DNA of 64,000 nt from NIOZ-UU13 sp964653075 (lineage in GTDB: Bacteria > Planctomycetota > Phycisphaerae > Sedimentisphaerales > Anaerobacaceae), in contig CAZZAX010000009.1 of the NCBI GenBank assembly GCA_964653075.1, positions 9,224 to 73,223 of the forward strand. The letters run 5' to 3'. The notes beneath the pieces were generated by a model. The model made no database searches, was not told where the DNA came from, and was given only the letters and a program-made list of their open reading frames with translations. The translations under genes and the position numbers were made by a program. Within the stretch, counting starts at the first letter, position 1. Each line of letters opens with the position of its first letter. Below are positions 1 to 8,756 of this stretch, piece after piece.

Positions 1-493
1 GCGCCAGTTGCTGTGCCGCCGCAAGACCGGCAGGTCCGGAGCCTATCACTGCAACACGCCTGCCGGTTTTATGCAAGGGGAGTATCGGTTTGATCCAGCC
101 CTGTTCGAATCCGCGTTCGACTATTTGGAACTCAATGTGCCTTATTAGCACGGGCTCATCGTTGATGGAAAGCGTACAGGCCGTCTCACACGGAGCAGGA
201 CACACCCGACCTGTAATCTCGGGAAAATTATTGGTTGAATGAAGCATCAGACAGGCTTCTTCCCAGCGATTCTTATATACCAGCTCATTCAAATCAGGTA
301 TGGAATTGTTAATGGGGCATCCCGCCCCATGACAAAACGGTATTCCGCAATCCATACATCTTGCCGCCTGCTGATGAATTTCATCGGGGCTGAGAGGCAG
401 GTCAAGCTCTTTGAAGTCGCGAATCCGCTCCTCGACGGGTCGAAGTCCGGCCGGCCGCCGTTTATACTTTAAGAAACCTTTAGTCTCACCCAT
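1..493 (-). CDS. gltD: Glutamate synthase small subunit, N-terminal part (cut by window edge)
   Basis: This is the beta subunit of NADPH-dependent glutamate synthase, which feeds electrons from NADPH through FAD and Fe-S clusters to the large subunit. The frame opens at ATG 493-491 and runs off the left edge after about 164 codons. Visible in the translation are the cysteine cluster CMDCGIPFCHGAGCP (Cys46, 49, 54, 59), typical of the N-terminal 4Fe-4S domain, and near the edge the FAD-binding loop IGSGPAGLAAA. The start overlaps the gltB stop by 8 bases (ATGGGTGA), and a strong GGAGG Shine-Dalgarno lies inside the 3' end of gltB, so the subunits are probably translationally coupled. Only the N-terminal third is present. 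Confidence 0.95.
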   Translation of the reverse strand, partial: MGETKGFLKYKRRPAGLRPVEERIRDFKELDLPLSPDEIHQQAARCMDCGIPFCHGAGCPINNSIPDLNELVYKNRWEEACLMLHSTNNFPEITGRVCPAPCETACTLSINDEPVLIRHIEFQIVERGFEQGWIKPILPLHKTGRRVAVIGSGPAGLAAAQQLA

Positions 494-3400
494 AAAACAC
501 CTCCTCGGTAGCAGGTGTTGTTTCGGTATCCCGTTGTTCGGCTGCTCGCATTTTTTCGAGGGCTTTGCGGTAATCAATCGGAACGACTTTGACGAATTTG
601 CCCACCATGTCCGGCCATGCGTTTAAGATATACTGTGCACGTGTGCTGTGCGTCCATTTCAGATGCCGTTGAATCAAGTCAAAGAGCAAATCTTTGTCGC
701 CAGCCTGCCAGACAGTTTCCAGCTCAACCATGTCGAGATTGCAGAGAGTATCGAACAACTGCATCTCGTCGAGGACGTACGCCGTACCGCCGCTCATGCC
801 CGCGGCGAAATTGCAGCCTGTTTTTCCGAGTACCACGACGGTTCCGCCTGTCATATATTCGCACCCATGATCGCCGAGACCTTCGACAACTGCGGTTGCT
901 CCGCTGTTGCGTACACAAAAACGTTCACCGGCCATGCCGTTTACGAAAACTTCCCCGCTCGTGGCGCCATAAAGCAGCGTATTGCCCACGATGATATTCT
1001 CATGGGGAATAAATGTTGACTTGTCGGGAGTCTTGACAACGATTCGCCCCCCTGAAAGCCCTTTGCCGAGATAGTCGTTACTTTCGCCTATCAACTTCAG
1101 CGTTATACCGTGTGCCAGAAATGCCCCGAAGCTTTGTCCGGCGGAACCTTGAAAAACAATCTCCAGGGTATTATCGGGCAGTCCCTGCGGGCCGTATTTT
1201 TTAACTGTCTTGCTGCTCAGGATAGTACCAACAGTTCTGTTTGTGTTGCGAACAGGCATATCGATTGTGGTTTTTTCTTTGTTTTCGATAGCTGGTTTTG
1301 CTTTTTCCAGAATCTGCCAGTCAATATGGTCCTGGAGCTTATTGGGTTGTTGGGAGCTTAGCTGTAGGGCTTTACCGTGGCCGGTAGCCGGCTGATGGAA
1401 AATCGCCGAGTAATCCAGTCCTTTTGCTTTGAAGTGTTCGATTGCTTTACGGATTCCCAGACGATCCACTTTTCCAATCATATCTTCGAACTTTTTAAAG
1501 CCGAGGTGCGCCATAATCTGCCGCACTTCCTCGGCAATAAAATACATAAACCGCTCTACGTACTCCGGTTTTCCGGCGAAGCGTTTTCTAAGTTCGGGGT
1601 CCTGAGTGCCTATTCCGAATGTACAGGCGCCTTCGTGGCATTTTCGCAGCATTGTACAGCCAAGAGATACCAAAGCCGTTGTGGCGAAGCCGAACTGCTC
1701 GGCGCCCAATAAAGCCGCCACTACAACGTCCCTTCCTGTTTTCAACTGGCCGTCGGTCTGGACTCTTATTCTTTCCCGCAGGCCGTTCATTACGAGCACC
1801 TGCTGAGTTTCAGCAAGGCCGAGCTCCCACGGGCAGCCTGTATGCATAATTGAAGAAAGCGGACTTGCGCCGGTTCCGCCGTCGTGGCCGCTGATGAGGA
1901 CCTCGTCGGCGTTTGCCTTTGCAACACCGGCGGCAATAGTGCCCACGCCGACCTCGGCGACCAGTTTCACCGATACTTTGACTGCCGGATTGCTGCACTT
2001 AAGGTCATAGACAAGCTGTGCAAGGTCCTCGATTGAATATATGTCATGATGAGGGGGCGGAGATATCAGCGTTACACCCGGCGTCGAGTATCGCAGCCTG
2101 GCGATTTCTTTGGTTACCTTGTGCCCCGGCAACTGTCCGCCTTCGCCGGGCTTTGCTCCCTGTGCAATCTTGATTTGCAGCTCTTTAGCGTTAGCGAGGT
2201 AGTTTATCGTAACGCCGAACCTGCCGCTGGCTACCTGTTTGATGGCGCAATTTGTAGAATCGCCGTTTGGCCCGGGTATGTATCTGGCAGGGTCTTCTCC
2301 GCCTTCACCGGTATTGCTCATTGCTCCCAGGCGGTTCATGGCAACAGCCAGACACTCATGAGCTTCTTTACTTATGGAACCGTGGCTCATTGCGCCGGTA
2401 CAGAACCTCTTGACTATCTCGCCGGCAGGCTCCACCTCATCAATTGCAACAGGCTGAGACGGAATAAACTCGAACAGCCCGCGCAACGTGCAGAGTTTTC
2501 GGGACTGGTCATTTACGGCATGTGCGTAGTCGTCATAGGCTTTCGAATCGTTGTATTTGACGGCGTATTGTAATTTCGATATTGTTGTCGGGTTCCATAG
2601 ATGCTGTTCGCCGTTGAGTCTGAAATGGTATTCACCGCCAAAGTCCAGATCGAGCGCCCCGGCGGGGCGCTGCTTAAATGCCGCCTTGTGGCGGGCGATT
2701 ACTTCCAGAGCAACTTCCCGGAGACCGATTCCGCCGATTCTTGAGCTTGTTCCTGTAAAATATTGCTCTACGAACCCGCGATTTAATCCAATCGCTTCGA
2801 ATAGCTGGGCACCAGTATAGCTGCGAAGTGTTGAAATACCCATCTTGCTCATTGTTTTTAGAATGCCCTTTTTGATAGCAGCAATATAGTTGTCTGCTAT
2901 CTGGATTGGTTCCATATGGGCTGGCAATTCGCCCTGTTTTTGTAATTGGTTGAGTATTTCAAACGCCATATATGGATCGAATGCGTTTGCACCGAAACCG
3001 CATAAAAGGCAAAAGTGCATAACCTCTCTCGGCTCGCCGCTCTCGACAATCAAACCGGCCCGGCATCGCTTACCGCTTTTCAGGAGACCATGGTGAACTG
3101 CGGCCGTTGCCAGCAGCGAGGGGATTGGTGCTTTCGTTTCGGAAGTATCCCGGTCACTTATTATGATAAACGAAGCCCCTTCATCGATGGCGGTCTCGGC
3201 GGCATTAATCAGCTCATTGAGCCCGCGTTCGAGACTGCCTGCAGGCTCAGAAGTGCCGGCGTCAAAAACCGACGAAATCGTAGCGACCTTAAAGTCGTCC
3301 CTACTGACGGAACGCAGGCGCTCGATGTCCTCGCTGGTAAGAACAGGATGCGGCAGCTTAAGCTGCCGGCAATGCTGCGGGGTCTCGGCCAGAAGGTTTC

Positions 3401-5042
3401 TCTTTTTACCGGTAAAGACCATCAGGCTCATAACCAGCCCTTCACGAAGAGGGTCAATCGCCGGGTTTGTTACCTGTGCGAAGAGCTGTTTGAAGTAATT
3501 AAAGAGCAGCTTGGGCTTATCTGAAAGCACCGCGAGAGGTGTATCGTTACCCATCGAACCGACCGGCTCCTGTCCATTAACGGCCATTGGCGTTAAAATC
3601 ATCTGAAGCTCTTCTCGTGTATAACCGAATAGCCGCATCCTTTGGGCTATCGTCCTCGGATTAGTTTTAACGAGCTTTGGAGTGTCGAATAATCCACGAA
3701 GCTCAATCCTGTTTTCTTCAAGCCACCTGCGGTATGGCTTTTGGCGTGCAATCTTGCTTTTTACTTCGTTGTCGGAAATTTCACGTCCTTCCCCGGTATC
3801 AACCAAAAACATATGTCCGGGCCTAAGACGTCCTTTTTTGCGGATTTTTTCCGGAGGAAATTGCACAACTCCCGCTTCGCTGGCGATAATCGCCAGGCCG
3901 TCAGTTGTAACAAGGTAACGGCAGGGTCTCAGGCCATTTCGGTCCAGCGTTCCGCCGATGATTTGGCCATCTGTAAATACCATCGCTGCCGGGCCGTCCC
4001 AGGGCTCGATGATTGAAGAGTGATATTCATAAAAAGCGCGTTTATCAGTACTGATATGATACTTCGGCCCGAAAGCCTCGGGAATCATCATCATCATCGA
4101 ATGCGGCATACTTCGGCCGGAACGGACAAGAAGCTCAAGGGCACTGTCAAAGCAGGCTGAGTCGCTGTCTTCAGGATTCAATATTGGAAGTAGATCGCTG
4201 ATGTTATCTGCGAATGCTTCGCTTGCCATTTGAACCTGACGTGCCCTCATCCAGTTGCGATTACCGCTTAGTGTGTTTATCTCGCCGTTGTGAGCTATGC
4301 AACGAAACGGCTGGGCAAGCTGCCAGTTCGGAAATGTATTTGTGCTGTAGCGTTGATGTACTATCGCAAGGGCGGATTTCAGATTCTTTTCGGCAAGGTC
4401 GGGATAGTATGCGAACAACTGCCAGGCCATAAACATGCCTTTATAGCAGATGGTTCTGCAGGAAAGCGATGCCACATAAAAATCCCGGCCATTATCGCCA
4501 TGTTTTTCTATTACCAGTCTTTCGGCTCGTTTGCGTACAAGATAGAGGCGCTGCTCCAGGTCTTCGCCTTTGAGACCGGCACCATCTACAAAAATCTGTT
4601 TTACCGAGGGCTCGGCGGCCAACGCAATTTGGCCGAGACAGTCGTTAGAGGTCGGCACCTGACGCCAACCGAGCACTTTTAAACCATAATGTTCAATCGA
4701 AGCTTCGAGTATGCTGTCACATTGTTCTCTTAGTTTGTTATCTTTCGAGCCAAAGACCATACCTGCGCCGTATTCTGAGATTGGTGGAAGCGAGAAGCCC
4801 AGCTTTTCACATTCGGCGGCGAAGAACTCATGTGGAATTTGAAATAGAATGCCGGCGCCATCGCCCGTGATTTCATCGGCACCCGCTGCTCCGCGATGCT
4901 GAAGATTGACCAGAATCTCCCTGCCGTATTCGATGATGGAATGTTCCCGCTTGCCGGAAATATTTACGACCGCACCGATACCGCAGGCGTCGTGCTCTCG
5001 CCGAACCTCGTATAAACCCTGGTTTTTCAGTTGTTCGGTCAT
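486..5042 (-). CDS. gltB: Glutamate synthase large subunit
   Basis: This 1518-residue protein matches the usual length of the GltB alpha subunit, which makes two glutamates from glutamine and 2-oxoglutarate. The N-terminus MTEQLKNQGLYEVRREHDAC places the class II glutaminase nucleophile at Cys20, so a short propeptide is probably removed. The glutaminase domain occupies roughly residues 20-430, followed by the central and FMN-binding synthase domains (for example GAKPGEGGQLPGHKV). The 3Fe-4S ligands are Cys1129, Cys1135 and Cys1140 in CTMLRKCHEGAC, and the last 250 residues form the glycine-rich GXGXG beta-helix. The ATG at 5042 has no obvious Shine-Dalgarno. The gene runs straight into gltD. 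Confidence 0.97.
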   Translation of the reverse strand: MTEQLKNQGLYEVRREHDACGIGAVVNISGKREHSIIEYGREILVNLQHRGAAGADEITGDGAGILFQIPHEFFAAECEKLGFSLPPISEYGAGMVFGSKDNKLREQCDSILEASIEHYGLKVLGWRQVPTSNDCLGQIALAAEPSVKQIFVDGAGLKGEDLEQRLYLVRKRAERLVIEKHGDNGRDFYVASLSCRTICYKGMFMAWQLFAYYPDLAEKNLKSALAIVHQRYSTNTFPNWQLAQPFRCIAHNGEINTLSGNRNWMRARQVQMASEAFADNISDLLPILNPEDSDSACFDSALELLVRSGRSMPHSMMMMIPEAFGPKYHISTDKRAFYEYHSSIIEPWDGPAAMVFTDGQIIGGTLDRNGLRPCRYLVTTDGLAIIASEAGVVQFPPEKIRKKGRLRPGHMFLVDTGEGREISDNEVKSKIARQKPYRRWLEENRIELRGLFDTPKLVKTNPRTIAQRMRLFGYTREELQMILTPMAVNGQEPVGSMGNDTPLAVLSDKPKLLFNYFKQLFAQVTNPAIDPLREGLVMSLMVFTGKKRNLLAETPQHCRQLKLPHPVLTSEDIERLRSVSRDDFKVATISSVFDAGTSEPAGSLERGLNELINAAETAIDEGASFIIISDRDTSETKAPIPSLLATAAVHHGLLKSGKRCRAGLIVESGEPREVMHFCLLCGFGANAFDPYMAFEILNQLQKQGELPAHMEPIQIADNYIAAIKKGILKTMSKMGISTLRSYTGAQLFEAIGLNRGFVEQYFTGTSSRIGGIGLREVALEVIARHKAAFKQRPAGALDLDFGGEYHFRLNGEQHLWNPTTISKLQYAVKYNDSKAYDDYAHAVNDQSRKLCTLRGLFEFIPSQPVAIDEVEPAGEIVKRFCTGAMSHGSISKEAHECLAVAMNRLGAMSNTGEGGEDPARYIPGPNGDSTNCAIKQVASGRFGVTINYLANAKELQIKIAQGAKPGEGGQLPGHKVTKEIARLRYSTPGVTLISPPPHHDIYSIEDLAQLVYDLKCSNPAVKVSVKLVAEVGVGTIAAGVAKANADEVLISGHDGGTGASPLSSIMHTGCPWELGLAETQQVLVMNGLRERIRVQTDGQLKTGRDVVVAALLGAEQFGFATTALVSLGCTMLRKCHEGACTFGIGTQDPELRKRFAGKPEYVERFMYFIAEEVRQIMAHLGFKKFEDMIGKVDRLGIRKAIEHFKAKGLDYSAIFHQPATGHGKALQLSSQQPNKLQDHIDWQILEKAKPAIENKEKTTIDMPVRNTNRTVGTILSSKTVKKYGPQGLPDNTLEIVFQGSAGQSFGAFLAHGITLKLIGESNDYLGKGLSGGRIVVKTPDKSTFIPHENIIVGNTLLYGATSGEVFVNGMAGERFCVRNSGATAVVEGLGDHGCEYMTGGTVVVLGKTGCNFAAGMSGGTAYVLDEMQLFDTLCNLDMVELETVWQAGDKDLLFDLIQRHLKWTHSTRAQYILNAWPDMVGKFVKVVPIDYRKALEKMRAAEQRDTETTPATEEVFYG

Positions 5043-5275
5043 CTAAAGGCTGTATTTGTTTATCTGTCTTTAAGTTGGAATTACGATCGAGCAAGGTCTA
5101 ACTAATATAACGTCTTCGAATGTTTTAAGAACAAGCTCTTATATTATACTGCGTTTTTCTTACTTTGGTCTATGGATTCCACTAATAAGTATTATCAATC
5201 GCAGTTATATGTGATTTTGCCGGTTTTGAAGTGTTTAGTAGGCAAGTCTAAATTTATTAGACCGCCCGTAAGCAA

Positions 5276-5310
5276 AACCGGGATATCTCAACTGTGAATC
5301 CCGGTTCACA
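5276..5310. promoter_or_regulatory. Overlapping inverted repeats, candidate operator or hairpin
   Basis: AACCGGGAT (5276-5284) and ATCCCGGTT (5298-5306) form a perfect 9-base inverted repeat around a 13-base loop. The right arm is also part of a second perfect palindrome, TGTGAA-N6-TTCACA (5293-5310). The second has CRP-like half-sites but a spacer two bases longer than the CRP consensus TGTGA-N6-TCACA. It could be a repressor operator or an RNA hairpin in a gltB leader. Confidence 0.4.
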
Positions 5311-5512
5311 TAAACCAATAGTCACCGACAATACAACACCAGTCACTGAACTTCTCATTTTTATACCCTTTAATCTCATAGTAAAAGTGTTAAAATTTCT
5401 TAGTTAGTTTTTGTCCGGTTCTTTTTTTGAGAGAATCAAAACCGCATAATACAGTCCTTTCGATGCAATTTTCCAGTTCTCATATTATTAGTCGGCCGGT
5501 ACTGTATTTTGT

Positions 5513-5536
5513 CCGGGAAAAATGTTATACTCCCGG
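5513..5536 (+). promoter_or_regulatory. Candidate operator over the -10 of the GH29 operon promoter
   Basis: CCGGGA (5513-5518) and TCCCGG (5531-5536) are perfect inverted half-sites 12 bases apart. They enclose TATACT (5526-5531), a good -10 hexamer about 85 bases before the fucosidase start. No good -35 sits at 16-18 bases. The same CCGGGA/TCCCGG half-sites occur in the 5276-5306 repeat. The layout suits repressor control, but this is inference. Confidence 0.4.
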
Positions 5537-5616
5537 CTGCAGAATCTTACAATTTTACCAAGAGGAGAATTCATATTTGTTGATTTTTCATCTTATGTAG
5601 TGAAAGGATTTGTGCA

Positions 5617-7110
5617 ATGAAGAACACTATTTATGTTTACGGTTTAACCCTTGCAATTTTAGGTATGGCCGGATGTGCATCTGAATCTTCGGTAAAGAGC
5701 AGCAATAGTTACGAACCGACATGGGAGTCATTGGCTAAACACCAGATTCCGGAGTGGTTTCGGGATGCCAAGTTTGGCATTTATACTCACTGGGGACCGG
5801 TTAGTGTCGGCTCTGAAGATGGGCCGGGCGGTGTCCAGTGGTACGGCCGTAATATGTACATGCCAAACAGCCCGACCTTTAAGTATCATATCGAGCGTTT
5901 TGGCCAACAGAATGAAGTCGGCTACAAAGACATTATCCCGATGTTTAAGGCCGAGAAATTCGATGCCGGGAAATGGGCGAAACTGTTTGCCGCGTCGGGT
6001 GCGAAGTTTGCCGGGCCGGTGGCCATACATCACGACAACTTCGCCATGTGGGATTCGGCTTATACCGAGTGGGACAGTATGGACAAAGGGCCGAAACGCG
6101 ACATTACCGCTGAGCTGGAAAAGGCCATTCGCAAGCGAGGTATGAAGTTTATTGCTACGTTTCATCACGCTTTTACCTGGCGATACTTCGAGCCGTCATA
6201 TAAATATGATGGCGCCGACCCGAAGTACACCGGATTATATTGCCGGGCCCACGAGCCCAAAGCGCCAGGTACGCGGGAGTTTATGGATAAGTGGCTGGGT
6301 ATGGTCAACGAAGTGGTGGAAAAGTACAAACCCGACCTGACCTGGTTTGACTTTGGCCTGGGAGGCGAAAAGCAAAATTGCATAACACCCGAATACCAGC
6401 AGCAGATGTTCGCCGATTATTACAACTGGGCGGTGCGAAATAAGCGGCGGGTCGGTGTTGCTCACAAGCATAAGCATCTCCATGAGCACACCGGTATTCT
6501 GGATTTCGAACGCGGGCGTGAAGATAGCCTTGTACCGTATCCCTGGCTGACCGACACTTCTGTCGGCCCGTGGTTTTGCCAGAAGTCCACACCTTACAAG
6601 TCGGTCGATGAGATTGTTGACGTGCTGGTGGACATCGTCAGCAAGAACGGGTGTATGCTCTTGAACGTAGGGCCCGCCGCCGACGGCACTATACCTCCGC
6701 AGGCACAGGAAATCCTGCTTGGAATTGGTGACTGGCTGAAGGTTAACGGCCAGGCGATTTACAAGACCCGACCGTGGCAAGTTTTTGGCGAAGGCCCCAC
6801 ACGCAATACGGGCGGCGGTTTCAGCGAGAACAAGGACAAACCATATACATCCGAGGACATACGTTTCACGTCCAGCAAGGATGGTAAGACGATTTACGCG
6901 ATTGTGTTAGGCTGGCCGGACGTTGGGAGAACAGTAACAATTAAGAGTCTGGCCAATGGCAAAGGGCCGGAGAAGATTCAATCCGTTAAGCTGCTGGGCC
7001 ACAAAGGCAAGCCGAGATGGAGAAGGAATCGAGAAGGGCTGAAAATCCAAATGCCATTGAAAAAACCTTGTGAGCACGCGTTCGCGTTGAAGATTACGAC
7101 AGTCGAGTAG
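5617..7110 (+). CDS. Alpha-L-fucosidase, GH29, lipoprotein
   Basis: This 497-residue protein is a glycoside hydrolase family 29 enzyme, a retaining exo-enzyme releasing L-fucose from glycans. The N-terminus MKNTIYVYGLTLAILGMAGC is a lipoprotein signal peptide ending in a lipobox-like MAGC, so it is probably membrane-anchored outside the cytoplasm. The catalytic barrel starts near residue 45 (KFGIYTHWGP) and contains the family sequences GPVAIHHDNFAMWDS and PDLTWFDFGLG. Asp245 in WFDF is the expected nucleophile. The C-terminal 90 residues form the usual beta-sandwich. It is the first gene of a six-gene plus-strand run with short gaps. The specific linkage cut cannot be read from the sequence. 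Confidence 0.93.
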   Translation: MKNTIYVYGLTLAILGMAGCASESSVKSSNSYEPTWESLAKHQIPEWFRDAKFGIYTHWGPVSVGSEDGPGGVQWYGRNMYMPNSPTFKYHIERFGQQNEVGYKDIIPMFKAEKFDAGKWAKLFAASGAKFAGPVAIHHDNFAMWDSAYTEWDSMDKGPKRDITAELEKAIRKRGMKFIATFHHAFTWRYFEPSYKYDGADPKYTGLYCRAHEPKAPGTREFMDKWLGMVNEVVEKYKPDLTWFDFGLGGEKQNCITPEYQQQMFADYYNWAVRNKRRVGVAHKHKHLHEHTGILDFERGREDSLVPYPWLTDTSVGPWFCQKSTPYKSVDEIVDVLVDIVSKNGCMLLNVGPAADGTIPPQAQEILLGIGDWLKVNGQAIYKTRPWQVFGEGPTRNTGGGFSENKDKPYTSEDIRFTSSKDGKTIYAIVLGWPDVGRTVTIKSLANGKGPEKIQSVKLLGHKGKPRWRRNREGLKIQMPLKKPCEHAFALKITTVE

Positions 7111-7168
7111 TAACGTAACTGTGTAAGAGTAAGTGGGAAATAATAGTTATATATTTTGAGGTGTTGAA

Positions 7169-8713
7169 ATGGATAGACGAAAGTTCCTGAAAGAATTCGG
7201 AGCGTTTGTGACGGTTGCCTGCACGGGAGGATTATGGGCGGCCCAGAGGGCTGAGAAACGCAAGGTCCCGAATATTCTTTATATCATGTCCGACGACCAT
7301 GCAGCGCATGCAATTAGTGCATATAAAAGCCGATTAGCAAGAATCGCCCCGACGCCAAATATAGACCGCCTGGCCAATGAAGGCATACTCTTTGAGAACT
7401 GCTTTTGTACCAATTCGATTTGTGTTCCCAGCAGGGCGACGATACTGACCGGCCAGTACAGCCAGACCAACGGCGCTCTGGATTTAGGCGACCGGCTCGA
7501 ACCCCAAAGACAATATCTGCCCAGACTGATGAAACAGGCCGGATACGAGACGGCCATGATTGGCAAGTGGCACCTGAAACAGGAGCCTGCATTCGATTAT
7601 TATTGTGTGCTGCCGGGGCAGGGCTCGTATTTCAATCCGATTTTGCGTGAGTCGGGCGGGCAGTGGCCAAAAAACGAAAAGCGCTTCGCATCTTATGATT
7701 CGCGTCATTCGTCGGATGTTATTACCGATACGTCGCTCAAGTGGCTCAAAGGCAGAGACAGGTCGAAGCCTTTCTTTTTAATGCATCATTACAAGGCGCC
7801 GCACGACAATTTCGAAAATGCCGAGCGTTATGACTGGCTCTTCGAGGATGTGGATATTCCTGAGCCTGTGAGCCTGTGGCGGCAGCCGAACCACGGTTCG
7901 CAGGCAACCGAAGGTATGGGTACGTCAATCGGTAAGCGTAACAAGCGAAGGAATATGGGTCATCATATGTTTGTTGAGAAGTCACTGTCGGATGAGAAGT
8001 ACAAACGGACGACATATCAGCGTTATTTGAAGAAGTATCTGCGGTGTGTTCGCGGGGTGGATGATAATTTGGGCCGGCTGTTTAAGTATCTGGATGAGAG
8101 CGGACAGATGGACAATACCGTTATAATCTATACGTCCGATCAGGGTATGATGCTCGGTGAGCATGACTATATCGACAAGCGATGGATGTATGAAGAGTCG
8201 TTGCGGATGCCGTTTCTTGTAAGATATCCTGCGATGATTAAGCCGGGGACCCGCACAGATGAGATTATTAATAACACCGACTTTGCACCGACGATACTGG
8301 AGCTGGCGGGAATTAAGGCTCCCGGCTATATGCAGGGGCGAAGTTTCGCTGCTCTGCTGAAGGGCAAGACACCTGCCGACTGGCCAAAATCCACTTATTA
8401 CCGCTACTGGATGCACATGGCGCACCACGACAATCCTGCGCATTTCGGTGTTCGGACAAAAGAATACAAACTGATATTTTTCTACGGTCAAAACTACAAG
8501 AAAGGCGGCCCGAAACCAACCCGGCCCGGCTGGGAACTATACGATATGAAAAATGACCCGCATGAAATGAACAATCTGTATGGTGAGCGGAAATATTCCG
8601 CCGTAATCAAAGAACTGAAAGCCGAGCTGCTGCGATTAAGAAATAAGTACGACGAAACAGATGACAGATACCCTCATATCCAGCGGGTAATAGACGAATA
8701 TTGGAACAGATAA
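7169..8713 (+). CDS. Tat-exported sulfatase (S1 family)
   Basis: This 514-residue type I sulfatase hydrolyses sulfate esters with a formylglycine made from a cysteine. MDRRKFLKEFGAF is a twin-arginine signal. The N-terminal metal ligands lie in NILYIMSDDHAA, and the maturation motif is CVPSRATILTG with Cys85 as the precursor. GKWH and YTSDQGMMLGEHD are the further conserved active-site segments. The C-terminal part has the usual YDMKNDPHEMNNL signature. The start follows a GAGG Shine-Dalgarno (ttttgaggtgttgaa). It lies 58 bases after the fucosidase and 43 before the lyase, which suggests co-transcription. Its substrate cannot be assigned. Confidence 0.93.
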   Translation: MDRRKFLKEFGAFVTVACTGGLWAAQRAEKRKVPNILYIMSDDHAAHAISAYKSRLARIAPTPNIDRLANEGILFENCFCTNSICVPSRATILTGQYSQTNGALDLGDRLEPQRQYLPRLMKQAGYETAMIGKWHLKQEPAFDYYCVLPGQGSYFNPILRESGGQWPKNEKRFASYDSRHSSDVITDTSLKWLKGRDRSKPFFLMHHYKAPHDNFENAERYDWLFEDVDIPEPVSLWRQPNHGSQATEGMGTSIGKRNKRRNMGHHMFVEKSLSDEKYKRTTYQRYLKKYLRCVRGVDDNLGRLFKYLDESGQMDNTVIIYTSDQGMMLGEHDYIDKRWMYEESLRMPFLVRYPAMIKPGTRTDEIINNTDFAPTILELAGIKAPGYMQGRSFAALLKGKTPADWPKSTYYRYWMHMAHHDNPAHFGVRTKEYKLIFFYGQNYKKGGPKPTRPGWELYDMKNDPHEMNNLYGERKYSAVIKELKAELLRLRNKYDETDDRYPHIQRVIDEYWNR

Positions 8714-8756
8714 GACGATTGCGACTTTGTATCGATAAAACTTCAGGAGGATTGCA

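Larger units (their letters stand above)
5043..5616. promoter_or_regulatory. Divergent intergenic region between gltB and the GH29 operon
   Basis: This is 574 bases without a convincing ORF, between gltB (minus) and the fucosidase operon (plus). It should hold promoters in both directions. A TATAAT-like box facing gltB is readable on the minus strand at 5143-5148 without a good -35 partner. Several inverted repeats are present and are listed separately. CCGGTTTTG at 5220-5228 can also pair with CAAAACCGG at 5273-5281, which competes with the 5276-5306 hairpin. Confidence 0.45.

Noticed and set aside
103..125. tRNA T-loop-like GTTCGAATCC
   Set aside because: It lies within gltD coding sequence and no cloverleaf surrounds it.
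1..5042. Many plus-strand frames opposite gltB and gltD
   Set aside because: They are shadows of a long, well-conserved coding region on the minus strand.
5293..5310. CRP binding site
   Set aside because: Half-sites TGTGA and TCACA are present but the spacer is 8 rather than 6 bases, so only a generic palindrome is claimed.
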